Assembly (NCBI RefSeq): GCF_900128945.1
Contig: NZ_FQUD01000001.1
Span: 1,725,450 to 1,789,449, forward strand
DNA from: Chryseobacterium sp. OV279
GTDB taxonomy: Bacteria > Bacteroidota > Bacteroidia > Flavobacteriales > Weeksellaceae
Reading direction: 5' to 3'
DNA: 64,000 bases
The first letter of the stretch is position 1. Each line of letters begins with the position of its first letter. Position numbers and translations under genes: made by a program. Positions 1 to 8,610 of this stretch are shown piece after piece. The notes beneath the pieces were generated by a model. It ran no database searches and was not told the DNA's origin. It was given only the letters and a program-made list of their open reading frames with translations.

Positions 1-47
1 AGCGCTTCTAAAAATGTAATCAAAGAAAACAAATACCACATTATACT

Positions 48-300
48 ATGAATATTCCGATTCAGATTGAAAATTACAAAATTTTAAAAACTGAAATATG
101 GGTAGGAAATATCACGGATCAAGAGCTGATTAACAAATAAAAGATTCTGAATTTGCCACAAAACAGATTGACGAAGGAGAGATATTTTCTCTAAAATCAT
201 CATAAAGTAGGGAGGCAGCAACTTCGGAATAGGGATTGATATGATAGAAACCGGCTTAATGAATAATATTAAGTTTAACTTTAATAAGAAGTTTAAATAA
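48..300 (+). pseudogene. decayed small gene (unknown)
   Basis: A short ATG-started reading frame (48-140) ends at a stop inside an A-rich run. The plausible continuation (ending EIFSLKSS) lies in another frame just downstream. A further coding-looking tail (starting GGSNFGIGID and ending NKKFK) lies in a third frame and stops at 298-300. Together they read like one small gene broken by at least two frameshifts or stops. No family was recognised, and the gene could begin left of the window. Confidence 0.35.
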
Positions 301-360
301 ATTTGATATTCAGTATTTTGTGTTGAATATTTAAAGTTGAATTTAATATTGGGGTTTTAT

Positions 361-387
361 GTTTCGGCTGCCGGAGGCCGCCGAAAC
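361..387. repeat. GC-rich hairpin (REP-like)
   Basis: A perfect 8-bp stem, GTTTCGGC / GCCGAAAC, closes an 11-base GC-rich loop in otherwise very AT-rich intergenic DNA. No T-run follows on either strand, so it is a poor terminator candidate. It may be a copy of a short dispersed palindrome, which only a genome-wide count can show. Confidence 0.5.
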
Positions 388-619
388 CTAAAACTTCATA
401 TCCTCCATATTGGGATGAATGGGATCTTTAAAAGAACTTATTTCCTATAAAATAAACCGTAAAAATCTCTGATTTTTAAAACTTAAATGTAAAATTTTTT
501 TATCCTCATTTAATACGGGAATACAGAACCATTAAGAGCATTTAAGCGTTTAAGAATATTAAGAAAAGCTTTGCTGTAGCAAACACAACTTAAAAATATC
601 ATTTGATTTTTTCTTAACT

Positions 620-782
620 TTTATCATCTCCTTCACTCATCTTAATGTTTAAAAAAGCGTACAATAAGAATCTATGGGAAACAGAAAATCAAAGATTTTC
701 ATAAACTTAAGTGTACTTTATATGCGCAAGATATTTAAGCTTATAATAACTTAAGTGCTAAAAAACTTTTGTGGTAAAAAAA
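620..782 (-). repeat. dispersed intergenic repeat, copy 1
   Basis: The reverse complement of this stretch begins with an ACCACAAAAG word followed by a T-run and CACTTAAGT. It later carries AAGTACACT and a short AAATC/GATTT hairpin. The same words occur in the same order on the + strand at about 63370-63480. No reading frame is convincing here. The rest of 301-619 is AT-rich and I see no gene in it. Confidence 0.5.
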
Positions 783-1145
783 TTAATATACATCCTCAGA
801 AACATCACCATCTTTTGGTTTCGGAGCTATTCCTCTGAATTTCTGCTTACCGATCAGCAGCTCAAAAAACAGCCTGAAATCTGAAATCAGTGACCATAGT
901 GGATATTTGAAAGTAGCTGGCTTATTTCGCTCGATAACAGCATGACTGAACCACGCAAACCCGTAACCAAAGATAGGAATATACCACAGAAACCTTTCTT
1001 TCCCTGAACTGATGACATACCAGATGACAAGAAATACCAGAAGGGTACCAATAAAATGAAAGATCCTCGTTCCTGTTTTACTGTGCTCGGTAAGATAGAA
1101 CTGATAAAATTCTCCGTATGTTTTTATTCTGTCTGACATGGCCAA
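783..1145 (-). CDS. DUF962 / Mpo1-like membrane protein
   Basis: This 120-residue protein matches the small bacterial DUF962 (Mpo1-like) family. It has the typical opening (FYQFYLTEHSKTGTRIFHFIGT), two hydrophobic segments at about residues 30-48 and 53-70, and the family signature around FAWFSHAVIERNKPATFKYP followed by a SLISDFRLF helix. Yeast Mpo1 is an iron-dependent dioxygenase acting on 2-hydroxy fatty acids in the membrane. The His residues in HFIG and WFSH suit metal binding, but whether the bacterial protein has that activity is inference. ATG codons at residues 1 and 3 are both possible starts. It is transcribed leftward, downstream of the permease and separated from it by a terminator, so it is probably not co-transcribed. 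Confidence 0.85.
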   Translation of the reverse strand: MAMSDRIKTYGEFYQFYLTEHSKTGTRIFHFIGTLLVFLVIWYVISSGKERFLWYIPIFGYGFAWFSHAVIERNKPATFKYPLWSLISDFRLFFELLIGKQKFRGIAPKPKDGDVSEDVY

Positions 1146-1221
1146 TTAGTTTATAGTTTCTATCGAGATCTATGCAATAATTCTGCCGATTTTTAATGAA
1201 ACGATCGAAATCTAAAAAGGA

Positions 1222-1257
1222 AAAAGGCAAATCTGCGGATATGCAAATTTGCCTTTT
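1222..1257 (-). terminator. intrinsic terminator of the permease gene
   Basis: An 11-bp inverted repeat, AAAAGGCAAAT / ATTTGCCTTTT, lies 25 bases past the stop of the leftward permease gene. On the minus strand it is followed by T-rich sequence. Confidence 0.8.
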
Positions 1258-1281
1258 ATGATGTTATTTATAAATCAATGT

Positions 1282-2958
1282 TTATACTGATTCCTTTCTA
1301 AGCTTACTGTGTTTGTAACCGTAGCAGAAATAGATCACCAGACCCAGTGCAAACCAAAGTCCGAACCAGAACCAGTTCTCATGACTCATTCCTGTAAGAA
1401 GGTATAAACAGGAGCTTAAACCGATCAAAGGAATTAAAGAGAAATTCTTAATAAAGGTAAAAACACAAAGTACCAGATTGATCAGGATGAAAACGAAAAT
1501 GGACGCTCTGAATTCACCTTCTTTAGGATCACTCCAGTCCGTTAGGCTGGTGAAAAACTCTGGCTGCCAGATATAGAAACCGATTAATCCACCGATGAAA
1601 ATCACCGGGAATATGATCTTACCATTAATATAAGGAAGGTGGAATCTGCCTTTGATCTTCTCTTTAGCTGGAAGCATTAAAACTCCGGCGCATACCAGTA
1701 CGAAAGCGAAGATAGTCCCGATACTTGTGAAATCCAGGATGAATGTTTTATCTGTAAACAGGATAGGAATCCCCACTGCAATACCTGTAATAATGGTCGC
1801 AAATGAAGGTGTTTTATATTTTGGATGTACCGTCTTGAATTTTTCAGGCATCAGTCCGTCACGGCTCATTGCGTACCAGATTCTCGGCTGTCCCATTTGG
1901 AATACCAATAATACCGTGGTGATGGCCACAATCGCGACGAAAGAAACCACAAGTTCCATCCAGGCTACATTGGCATTAGATTTTTCGAATATGAATGAAA
2001 GCGGGTCTCCGATACCATCGAACTTCCTGTAATCAACCATTCCTGTCAGTACCAGTGTTAAAGCAATATAGATTACTGTACAAAGCACTAAAGAAATGAT
2101 CATCCCTTTCGGAAGTGTTTTCTGAGGATCTTTGGTCTCTTCGGAAAGAACGCTTAACGCATCAAAACCGATGTAGGCAAAGAAAACTCCTGAAACGGCA
2201 CTCATGACTCCTGCAAAACCGTTCGGCATGAAGGAAGCGACTTGAGTTTCCGGATTGACAGGCGTCCAGTTTTCTGTATTGATATAAGCGAAGCCTACCA
2301 GAATCACTAAAACAATCACTGCCAGTTTTAAAATAACTAAAGAATTATTAAAGTTCTTACTTTCTTTCACTCCTACGTAACAAAGCCATGTGATAAGGCC
2401 GTTGATCACCAATGCGGGAAGGTCGAGAATGAATTTTAAATTACCGATCAGTGGTGCCGTATTCCATGCGCTTAACAGTTCTTTGTTCTCAGAACCGTTC
2501 TGAAAAGCTTTTCGGGCTTCGGTGTAGCTGCAGGTAAGATAATCAGGGATATGCATGCCCAGACGCTCTAAGAAGCTGGTGAAATAGTCGGACCAGGAAA
2601 AAGCCACATAAATATTCCCGAAAGAATATTCCATGATCAGTGCCCATCCGATCACCCAGGCAATAAGTTCCCCAAAACTGGCGTAAGCGTAGGTATAGGC
2701 GGAACCGGCTGTAGGAATTCTGCTGGCAAATTCAGCATAACATAAGGCTGTAAATCCACAGGCAAAACCACAAATTAAATATAGTAGAATAACTCCGGGG
2801 CCCCCTCTGAAAACTGCTTCACCTAAGCTGCTGAAACTTCCTGCTCCTATAATGGCCGCAATACCAAAAAAAACGATATCCCAAACACCTAAAACCCTTA
2901 AAAGACTGGTAGATGTATCTGTTTCTGAATAGTTTTTCCTTCTGAAAAGTTGATTCAT
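1282..2958 (-). CDS. APC-family amino acid permease
   Basis: This 558-residue polytopic inner-membrane protein is of the amino acid-polyamine-organocation superfamily and is closest in look to the cationic amino acid transporter (CAT/YfnA) group. Evidence is the first helix with the IGAGSFSSLG substrate-backbone loop, the GPGVILLYLICGF second helix, the Glu/Ala-rich YAEFASRIPTAGSAYTYAY motif of transmembrane segment 3, and about 12-14 hydrophobic segments to the end. Relative to short family members there is an inserted stretch around residues 130-175. It should import an amino acid by cation symport or exchange, but the substrate cannot be read from the sequence. It stands alone, with a candidate promoter upstream and a terminator downstream. 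Confidence 0.9.
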   Translation of the reverse strand: MNQLFRRKNYSETDTSTSLLRVLGVWDIVFFGIAAIIGAGSFSSLGEAVFRGGPGVILLYLICGFACGFTALCYAEFASRIPTAGSAYTYAYASFGELIAWVIGWALIMEYSFGNIYVAFSWSDYFTSFLERLGMHIPDYLTCSYTEARKAFQNGSENKELLSAWNTAPLIGNLKFILDLPALVINGLITWLCYVGVKESKNFNNSLVILKLAVIVLVILVGFAYINTENWTPVNPETQVASFMPNGFAGVMSAVSGVFFAYIGFDALSVLSEETKDPQKTLPKGMIISLVLCTVIYIALTLVLTGMVDYRKFDGIGDPLSFIFEKSNANVAWMELVVSFVAIVAITTVLLVFQMGQPRIWYAMSRDGLMPEKFKTVHPKYKTPSFATIITGIAVGIPILFTDKTFILDFTSIGTIFAFVLVCAGVLMLPAKEKIKGRFHLPYINGKIIFPVIFIGGLIGFYIWQPEFFTSLTDWSDPKEGEFRASIFVFILINLVLCVFTFIKNFSLIPLIGLSSCLYLLTGMSHENWFWFGLWFALGLVIYFCYGYKHSKLRKESV

Positions 2959-2988
2959 TCAATATTTATATTTGAGTTTGAAAAAAAG

Positions 2989-2996
2989 CAAATGTA
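2989..2996 (-). promoter_or_regulatory. candidate -7 element (permease)
   Basis: On the minus strand this reads TACATTTG, an exact fit to the Bacteroidetes -7 consensus TAnnTTTG, 30 bases before the permease start codon. No good -33 TTG lies at the usual distance, so confidence is moderate. Confidence 0.45.
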
Positions 2997-3072
2997 ATCA
3001 TTTTTTATTTTGGTGTTGGCTGTAATCATAATATTTCGTTAAAAAGGCTGAGGTTCTCATGGCTAAATGCCT

Positions 3073-5313
3073 TTATTCTTGGTAAATAGGTATTTCCACA
3101 TAGCTGTTATTGTACCATTTTATTTCCAGCGGTTCTCCGGAATCTTTGATGGTTTCGTCACTTACATCTTTTCCGGTTCCGTAATTGATCTGCCAGCTTG
3201 GGATTTTGTTGACACCTACAAGTAAAACCAGTTTACTTCCCTTTTCTAATTTTTTGCTCATAAAAATGGAGTTTTTTATCGGGATCTGTTCTTCTTTACC
3301 CGGTACGAGGAGCTGACGTACAGCGTTGTTTTTCGCATAGCTCGCTCTTACCATATGGGTGGATAATAAGAAAGTCTTTCCGTCAGGCTTGATCTGATAA
3401 AGGGACATATCGGTATCAAAATCTTTTTTATTAATGGAAACATTGAAGAATCCGGCCGGATTTCCACTGAAGATAAGGTCTTTGTCTAAAACTTCACTTT
3501 CGAAATACATGGAGTTTGTAGTTTTCACACTGTCAATCTTACTTACCGCGTGATAAGTGTCTTTTTGATCTCTGTTTTTAAAATCAACCGTTTGTTTAAC
3601 GAAGCTTTTCTCCGCGGGTTGAGTGAAAACCGATGCATTACCTTTACGATCCTGAAGATAAAACTTAAGCGTTGAAGTATGCATTTTATCCAGAGTAGGA
3701 GCATGTTTCCATGTATTGGTATTCATCACCTGGAAATTGATCCTGTCTTTTAAAAGTTCCGGTTTCTTCCCGTCTTTCATAATATAATCAAACCAGGAAA
3801 AAGCAAGGTCATCAATACTTATTCTCGCTGCAGGATCAATAGGATTTCCGTTGACGTGGGTATATCCGAAGCTTTGTGCTCCACCGTGATCATAAGGACC
3901 GATCACCAGATAATGATTGGCATTTTTGTTATATTGATGATGCTCTTTGAAATAGTACAGTGCCCCGATCTGGTCATCATCATAATAGCCTGTAGTCGTC
4001 AGGATAGGAATATTGATTTTGGCGAAGTCTTCTTTATAAGGAACCATTTTTTGGTAGTATTCGTCGTAGCCGGGATGATCCAGCCATCTTTGAAATATCT
4101 TGCTTGGCTTCCCGCTGATGGTATCCAGAGCTCTGAATGATTTTCCGCTTTTGTACCAGGCCGTATTAATAGAATCCCATTTTTTACCATTATTGAAATC
4201 TGCTTCATCTGTAAGCTTATTGTTCGTCACATACTGGATCCATTGAAGCATATAGCTCATGAAAATATTATTTTGGGCAGGATAGTCTATTCCAATTCCT
4301 ACGGCAACCTGTGGAACGATTGTTTTTAATGCAGGGTGTATTTTTTTTACAGCGGCCCACTGGCTGAAGCCCAGATAACTTCCACCGATCATTCCCACTT
4401 TTCCGTTGCACCAGGGCTGTTTGCTGATCCAGTCGATTACTTCGTAAATATCCTGAGATTCGTGTTCAAAAGGATTGTTTACATCATTGCTGTTTCTTTT
4501 GCCACGGGTATTCACAACGGCACCTACATAGTCGTAAACGGCTGCTCTTTTTCCGAAATAGCCATCAATAGGTCCTGCATAAATATTACTGCTGAGGACA
4601 ACAGGAAGTGGTGACGTATTGGTTTTTTTTCTAATAATGGTGATCGTCAGGGTACTTCCGTTTTTGGTTTTAATATCCTTAGTTTCGGTAATGAATTTTT
4701 CCCCGTCTTTTGCGGCAACCAATTGCATGATCTGAGGTTTAGTGGAGGAGAAGGTTTTGTAATTCAGATAACTTCTGCATAAAGCCAGAGCGGATCCGTA
4801 ATCTATACTGTCTTTATCTTTCTGCTTGTCCAGCGTTTCTTTCAGGGTTTTTCGCGCGGCTATGACATCGCCATCTACTGCAATACTTACTTTGGTGATC
4901 AGTTTATCCGGGAGACTTGCATATTTTGTATTGAAGGCTTTTTGGAGGGCATTCGGGAAAGAAATCTTTTCTTTTGCTTCGATTATTTTTGCCAAGCTGT
5001 AAAATTCGTAGGCAATATATTTATTCCCCACCATGTCATGATCTGCAAATTCCTTGCGGTAATCTGCTAAAGTGGCATTGGATTTTTTGTAATCTTTAGT
5101 AAGCAATTCTAAACGCAGAAGAATATCCAGATAAGCCAGTTTATTGGTTTGTTTAAGCTTCAGCAGTGGAGCCTGAGTCATGAGTTTTGATGCCAACTGG
5201 GGCATTTGTTTTTCCAAAATAAGACTATCAGTGACGGCTGTTTTCGGAAAATAAAACTTTTGAGCCTGTAGAAGGTTGACAAATATTAATGCTAAAAGTA
5301 TTTTAATTTTCAT
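3073..5313 (-). CDS. CocE/NonD-type hydrolase (X-Pro dipeptidyl-peptidase-like, S15)
   Basis: This is a secreted alpha/beta hydrolase of 746 residues. The start at 5311-5313 was chosen because it gives a clean signal peptide (MKIKILLALIFVNLLQAQ); an upstream in-frame ATG would add 26 residues before it. About 200 helical residues precede the hydrolase domain. The nucleophile elbow is GGSYLG with Ser near residue 312, and GPYDHGG later supplies the probable catalytic His. A C-terminal jelly-roll region follows, as in the S15/CocE family. Such enzymes cleave Xaa-Pro peptides, acyl esters or beta-lactam side chains; the substrate here is unknown. It is probably periplasmic or exported. It is divergent from the TPR gene and has no obvious operon partners. 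Confidence 0.85.
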   Translation of the reverse strand: MKIKILLALIFVNLLQAQKFYFPKTAVTDSLILEKQMPQLASKLMTQAPLLKLKQTNKLAYLDILLRLELLTKDYKKSNATLADYRKEFADHDMVGNKYIAYEFYSLAKIIEAKEKISFPNALQKAFNTKYASLPDKLITKVSIAVDGDVIAARKTLKETLDKQKDKDSIDYGSALALCRSYLNYKTFSSTKPQIMQLVAAKDGEKFITETKDIKTKNGSTLTITIIRKKTNTSPLPVVLSSNIYAGPIDGYFGKRAAVYDYVGAVVNTRGKRNSNDVNNPFEHESQDIYEVIDWISKQPWCNGKVGMIGGSYLGFSQWAAVKKIHPALKTIVPQVAVGIGIDYPAQNNIFMSYMLQWIQYVTNNKLTDEADFNNGKKWDSINTAWYKSGKSFRALDTISGKPSKIFQRWLDHPGYDEYYQKMVPYKEDFAKINIPILTTTGYYDDDQIGALYYFKEHHQYNKNANHYLVIGPYDHGGAQSFGYTHVNGNPIDPAARISIDDLAFSWFDYIMKDGKKPELLKDRINFQVMNTNTWKHAPTLDKMHTSTLKFYLQDRKGNASVFTQPAEKSFVKQTVDFKNRDQKDTYHAVSKIDSVKTTNSMYFESEVLDKDLIFSGNPAGFFNVSINKKDFDTDMSLYQIKPDGKTFLLSTHMVRASYAKNNAVRQLLVPGKEEQIPIKNSIFMSKKLEKGSKLVLLVGVNKIPSWQINYGTGKDVSDETIKDSGEPLEIKWYNNSYVEIPIYQE

Positions 5314-5481
5314 GTAATGGTATGTTTTTAGCTGGTGTAGATTGAGGATTCCATCAGAAATTTTTTTTGAAGGTTCCGAATTGATATCCATTTTGTTTTT
5401 GTGATACTAAAGTAATCATTTTTTATCATCAAATAGTGAAATGTAATCAATTGTTAATTTATGTTATAAAACCTTTAAAAC

Positions 5482-5512
5482 TTGCTTAAACAATAAGTTT
5501 TTAATATTTTCG
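5482..5512 (+). promoter_or_regulatory. candidate promoter of the TPR gene
   Basis: TTG at 5482-5484 and TATTTTCG at 5505-5512 are 20 bases apart, which is the spacing of Bacteroidetes -33/-7 elements. The -7 differs from TAnnTTTG at one base. It lies 37 bases upstream of the start codon. Confidence 0.45.
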
Positions 5513-5549
5513 TTAACTTATATAGCTAATCTTTTTATTCAGAAAAAGA

Positions 5550-8513
5550 ATGAATTCAAAAAAAATACTTCTCTCAGCTGCCGTGCTTTATTTCGGAATT
5601 TCCGGAGCGCAACAGTCACAGTACTATACCCAGAAAGAAAATTACAGGTTTAATCTCGCAGAAAATCTTTATCAGACCAAAATATACAATGCTTCTCAAT
5701 TCGAATATGCAAGACAGTATTTCTACAATCAGAATTTGTCCAGATCGAGAAAAGAAGCGGCGCAATTTTTTGATAATGTGATCGGCGTGATCCTGCAGAA
5801 AAATCATGCAGAGGAAGGACTGACGGCCTTTATGAAAGAATACCCGAATTCCGCGTATTTTGCTCAGGCTAATCTTCCGCTGGCAGATTATTATCTGGCT
5901 AAAAAGGACTTCGATAAAGCCCTGGAGACCCTGAAAAAAGTGAATCAGTATCAGCTTTCAAAAGAAGAAAATACACAGTATATTCTGAAGTTGGGTTATG
6001 CTAAATTCATGACCGGTGATACCAAAGGAGCTACCGATGCATTGGAAGAAGCCTATAAAACAGCTGATGAGTCTCAAAAAGGAGATATCGCTTACATGCT
6101 GGGACACCTGTATTATTCGGGTGGACAGAATGATAAAGCTTTCCAGTATTTTGATTCTGTAAAAGATCAGCCAAAATTCTCCAAACTGGTTCGTCCTTAT
6201 TATGTACAGATGTACTACAATGATAAGAATTATGACCAGGCTATTTCTGAAGGAACGGCTTTACTGAGCGAAAGTATTTCCGATGCTTATAAAGCAGAGG
6301 TTCATAAGATCATCGGGGAGAGTTATTTCATGAAAAATGATTACACTTCGGCGTATCCGCACCTTAAAGACTATCTGAGTGTACAGCAGAACCCGTCTGA
6401 AAATGACCTTTATGAAATGGGATTTGTGGCCGCTCAGCTTAAAAAATATGATGAAGCGGTTTCTTATTACAATCAGCTTGTCAACAGCAACTCAGCGCTG
6501 GCACAGAATGCTTACTATCAGCTGGGAAATGCTTATCTGGCGGTAGATAAAAAGCAGGAAGCCCTTTCGGCATTCCGTTCTTCTTACCAGATGAATTACG
6601 ATGCTAAAGTTAAAAAATTAGCCCACGAACAGTACGCAAAACTAAGTTATGATATTGGAAACCCGTTTGAAAGTCCTTCTGCGGTGATCCAAAGCTATAT
6701 CAACGATAATCAGAATGACGCGAATGCGCCTGAAATGAGATCACTTCTTGTGAAATCATATCTGTATTCCGGAAACTATAAAGAAACGCTGAACGCGATC
6801 GACAGACTTCAGAATTCTACCCCTGAGATCAATAAAGTAGACCAGGAGGTTTCTTATTTATTGGGAACAGAGGAATTCAACAAAGGAAATTATGACGAAG
6901 CGGAAAGGTATTTCCTGAGAAGCTTAGGATTTAACATCAATAAAGAATTTTACAACAGAGCATTATATTGGTTGGGACAGGTGTATTACCAGAAAGGGAA
7001 TTATCCGTCAGCCATTGCCCGTTACGAGAAGCTTCTTAATGAAACCTTCCCTGAAAAGCAGCAACTGCCTTATGATTTAGGCTATGCTTATTTTAAAGCT
7101 AAAAAATTTGATCAGGCACAGACGTATTTCAAGCAGTATCTGAGCAATCCGAAGCCTGAGTTTAAAAATGATGCAGAACTTCGTCTGGCAGATATTCATT
7201 ATGCCAACAATGACCTGAACGAGGCGATTGCGATTTACGATAAAAATGAAGACGCCACCGACTATACTTTATATCAGAAAGCAATGGCTTTAGGATTTAA
7301 AGGCGATACACAGGCGAAGATCACCAATCTGAAGAATCTTTTATCCAAATATCCGGATTCCGAGTATTATGACGATGCTCAGTATGAAATGGGAACAGCA
7401 TATTCTGCACAGGATGATTTTGCGAATTCCAATGATTATTTTGCGAAAGTGATCAAAACCTCTTCGGATAAAGATCTTATTGCCAATGCATCTATCTACA
7501 GAGCTCAAAATTATATTGACCAGAACCAGAGTGATAAAGCACTTTCCGAGCTTAAATCTTTAGGCGAGCAGTATAAGAATACCGCTTATGCTGAGAAGAT
7601 TGTTCAGGCGGCAAAACCTATTTTCACGAAAAACGGTGACGTTTCCGGATATGAAACTTTTGCAAAAAATATCGGGGTGAATGTGGATGCTTCTGAGATT
7701 GATGAGATCAACCTTTCTACCGGGAAACAGTATTTCACGAAGAAAGATTACAAAAATGCTATTTCTTACTACGAAAAATATTTAACGCAAAATCCTACCG
7801 GAGAAGGCCTTTATCAGGCTAAATACGAGCTGGGAGAAAGCTACTATCAAACCAATAATGCTACGAAAGCGCTTCTTGTTCTTCAGGAAGTGGCATCGGT
7901 ACAGAACGACTATCAGGATGATGCACAGACCCGTCTGGCACAGATCTTCGTGGCTCAGGGGAATACGGCGGAAGCTAAAAAGTACCTTGAGAATATCAAA
8001 AACTCTTCAGACATCAGCATTAAAAACTATGCGAATGTTGAGTTGATGAAGGTATATGCCAGCGAGAAAAACTTCTCTCAGGCGGAGAAACTGGCTGATG
8101 CCGTAATTGCGAACACGAAAAACTCGGCAGCAGTTATTGAAACAGCGAAAGTGATCAAAGCGAGAAGTCTGATGAATTCAGGGAAAGATAAAGATGCACA
8201 GTCAGCTTACACTTCTCTTGAAAAATCTTCCAATACATCGGTAGCGGCAGAAGCTATTTATGCAAAAGCTTATTATCAGAACAAAGGAAAGGCCTTCAAG
8301 TCTTCCAATGAGACTATCTTTAAACTGGCCAACAATTATGCCTCCGAAGATTATTGGGGAGCAAAAGCTTTGGTACTGATGGCTAAAAACTATGTGGGAC
8401 TGAAAGACAATTACCAGGCAAGTTATACCTGCGACCAGATCATCGAGAACTATAAAGATTTCCCGGAGATCGTAGCAGAAGCAAAAGAGGTTAAAAAGCA
8501 GATTAAAAAGTAA
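5550..8513 (+). CDS. long exported tetratricopeptide-repeat protein
   Basis: This 987-residue protein starts with a signal peptide (MNSKKILLSAAVLYFGISGAQ) and then consists almost entirely of tetratricopeptide repeats. The A-x-Y-x-L-G and Y-x-x-A pattern recurs roughly every 34 residues (for example GHLYYSGGQNDKAFQYFD, ALYWLGQVYYQKGNYPSAIA and AKYELGESYYQTNNATKAL). There is no enzymatic domain and no sorting tail. TPR arrays act as protein-binding scaffolds, and a periplasmic location is expected. The next gene, 97 bases downstream on the same strand, encodes an outer-membrane barrel. The pairing suggests the two work together at the outer membrane, but their role is unknown to me. Confidence 0.85.
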   Translation: MNSKKILLSAAVLYFGISGAQQSQYYTQKENYRFNLAENLYQTKIYNASQFEYARQYFYNQNLSRSRKEAAQFFDNVIGVILQKNHAEEGLTAFMKEYPNSAYFAQANLPLADYYLAKKDFDKALETLKKVNQYQLSKEENTQYILKLGYAKFMTGDTKGATDALEEAYKTADESQKGDIAYMLGHLYYSGGQNDKAFQYFDSVKDQPKFSKLVRPYYVQMYYNDKNYDQAISEGTALLSESISDAYKAEVHKIIGESYFMKNDYTSAYPHLKDYLSVQQNPSENDLYEMGFVAAQLKKYDEAVSYYNQLVNSNSALAQNAYYQLGNAYLAVDKKQEALSAFRSSYQMNYDAKVKKLAHEQYAKLSYDIGNPFESPSAVIQSYINDNQNDANAPEMRSLLVKSYLYSGNYKETLNAIDRLQNSTPEINKVDQEVSYLLGTEEFNKGNYDEAERYFLRSLGFNINKEFYNRALYWLGQVYYQKGNYPSAIARYEKLLNETFPEKQQLPYDLGYAYFKAKKFDQAQTYFKQYLSNPKPEFKNDAELRLADIHYANNDLNEAIAIYDKNEDATDYTLYQKAMALGFKGDTQAKITNLKNLLSKYPDSEYYDDAQYEMGTAYSAQDDFANSNDYFAKVIKTSSDKDLIANASIYRAQNYIDQNQSDKALSELKSLGEQYKNTAYAEKIVQAAKPIFTKNGDVSGYETFAKNIGVNVDASEIDEINLSTGKQYFTKKDYKNAISYYEKYLTQNPTGEGLYQAKYELGESYYQTNNATKALLVLQEVASVQNDYQDDAQTRLAQIFVAQGNTAEAKKYLENIKNSSDISIKNYANVELMKVYASEKNFSQAEKLADAVIANTKNSAAVIETAKVIKARSLMNSGKDKDAQSAYTSLEKSSNTSVAAEAIYAKAYYQNKGKAFKSSNETIFKLANNYASEDYWGAKALVLMAKNYVGLKDNYQASYTCDQIIENYKDFPEIVAEAKEVKKQIKK

Positions 8514-8600
8514 AGTGTATAAAGGATAATGTAAAAAGTAAAATGTACAAAGTACAGTTTAATCAATACATTATACATCCGACATTATACATTAATACAA
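8514..8600. repeat. short intergenic word repeat
   Basis: The spacer between the TPR and barrel genes is built from repeated words (ACATTATACAT twice, GTACAAAGTAC, and several ATGTA/TACAT words) in both orientations. It looks like a low-complexity dispersed intergenic element and has no coding potential. Confidence 0.4.
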
Positions 8601-8610
8601 ATATTGAGCA

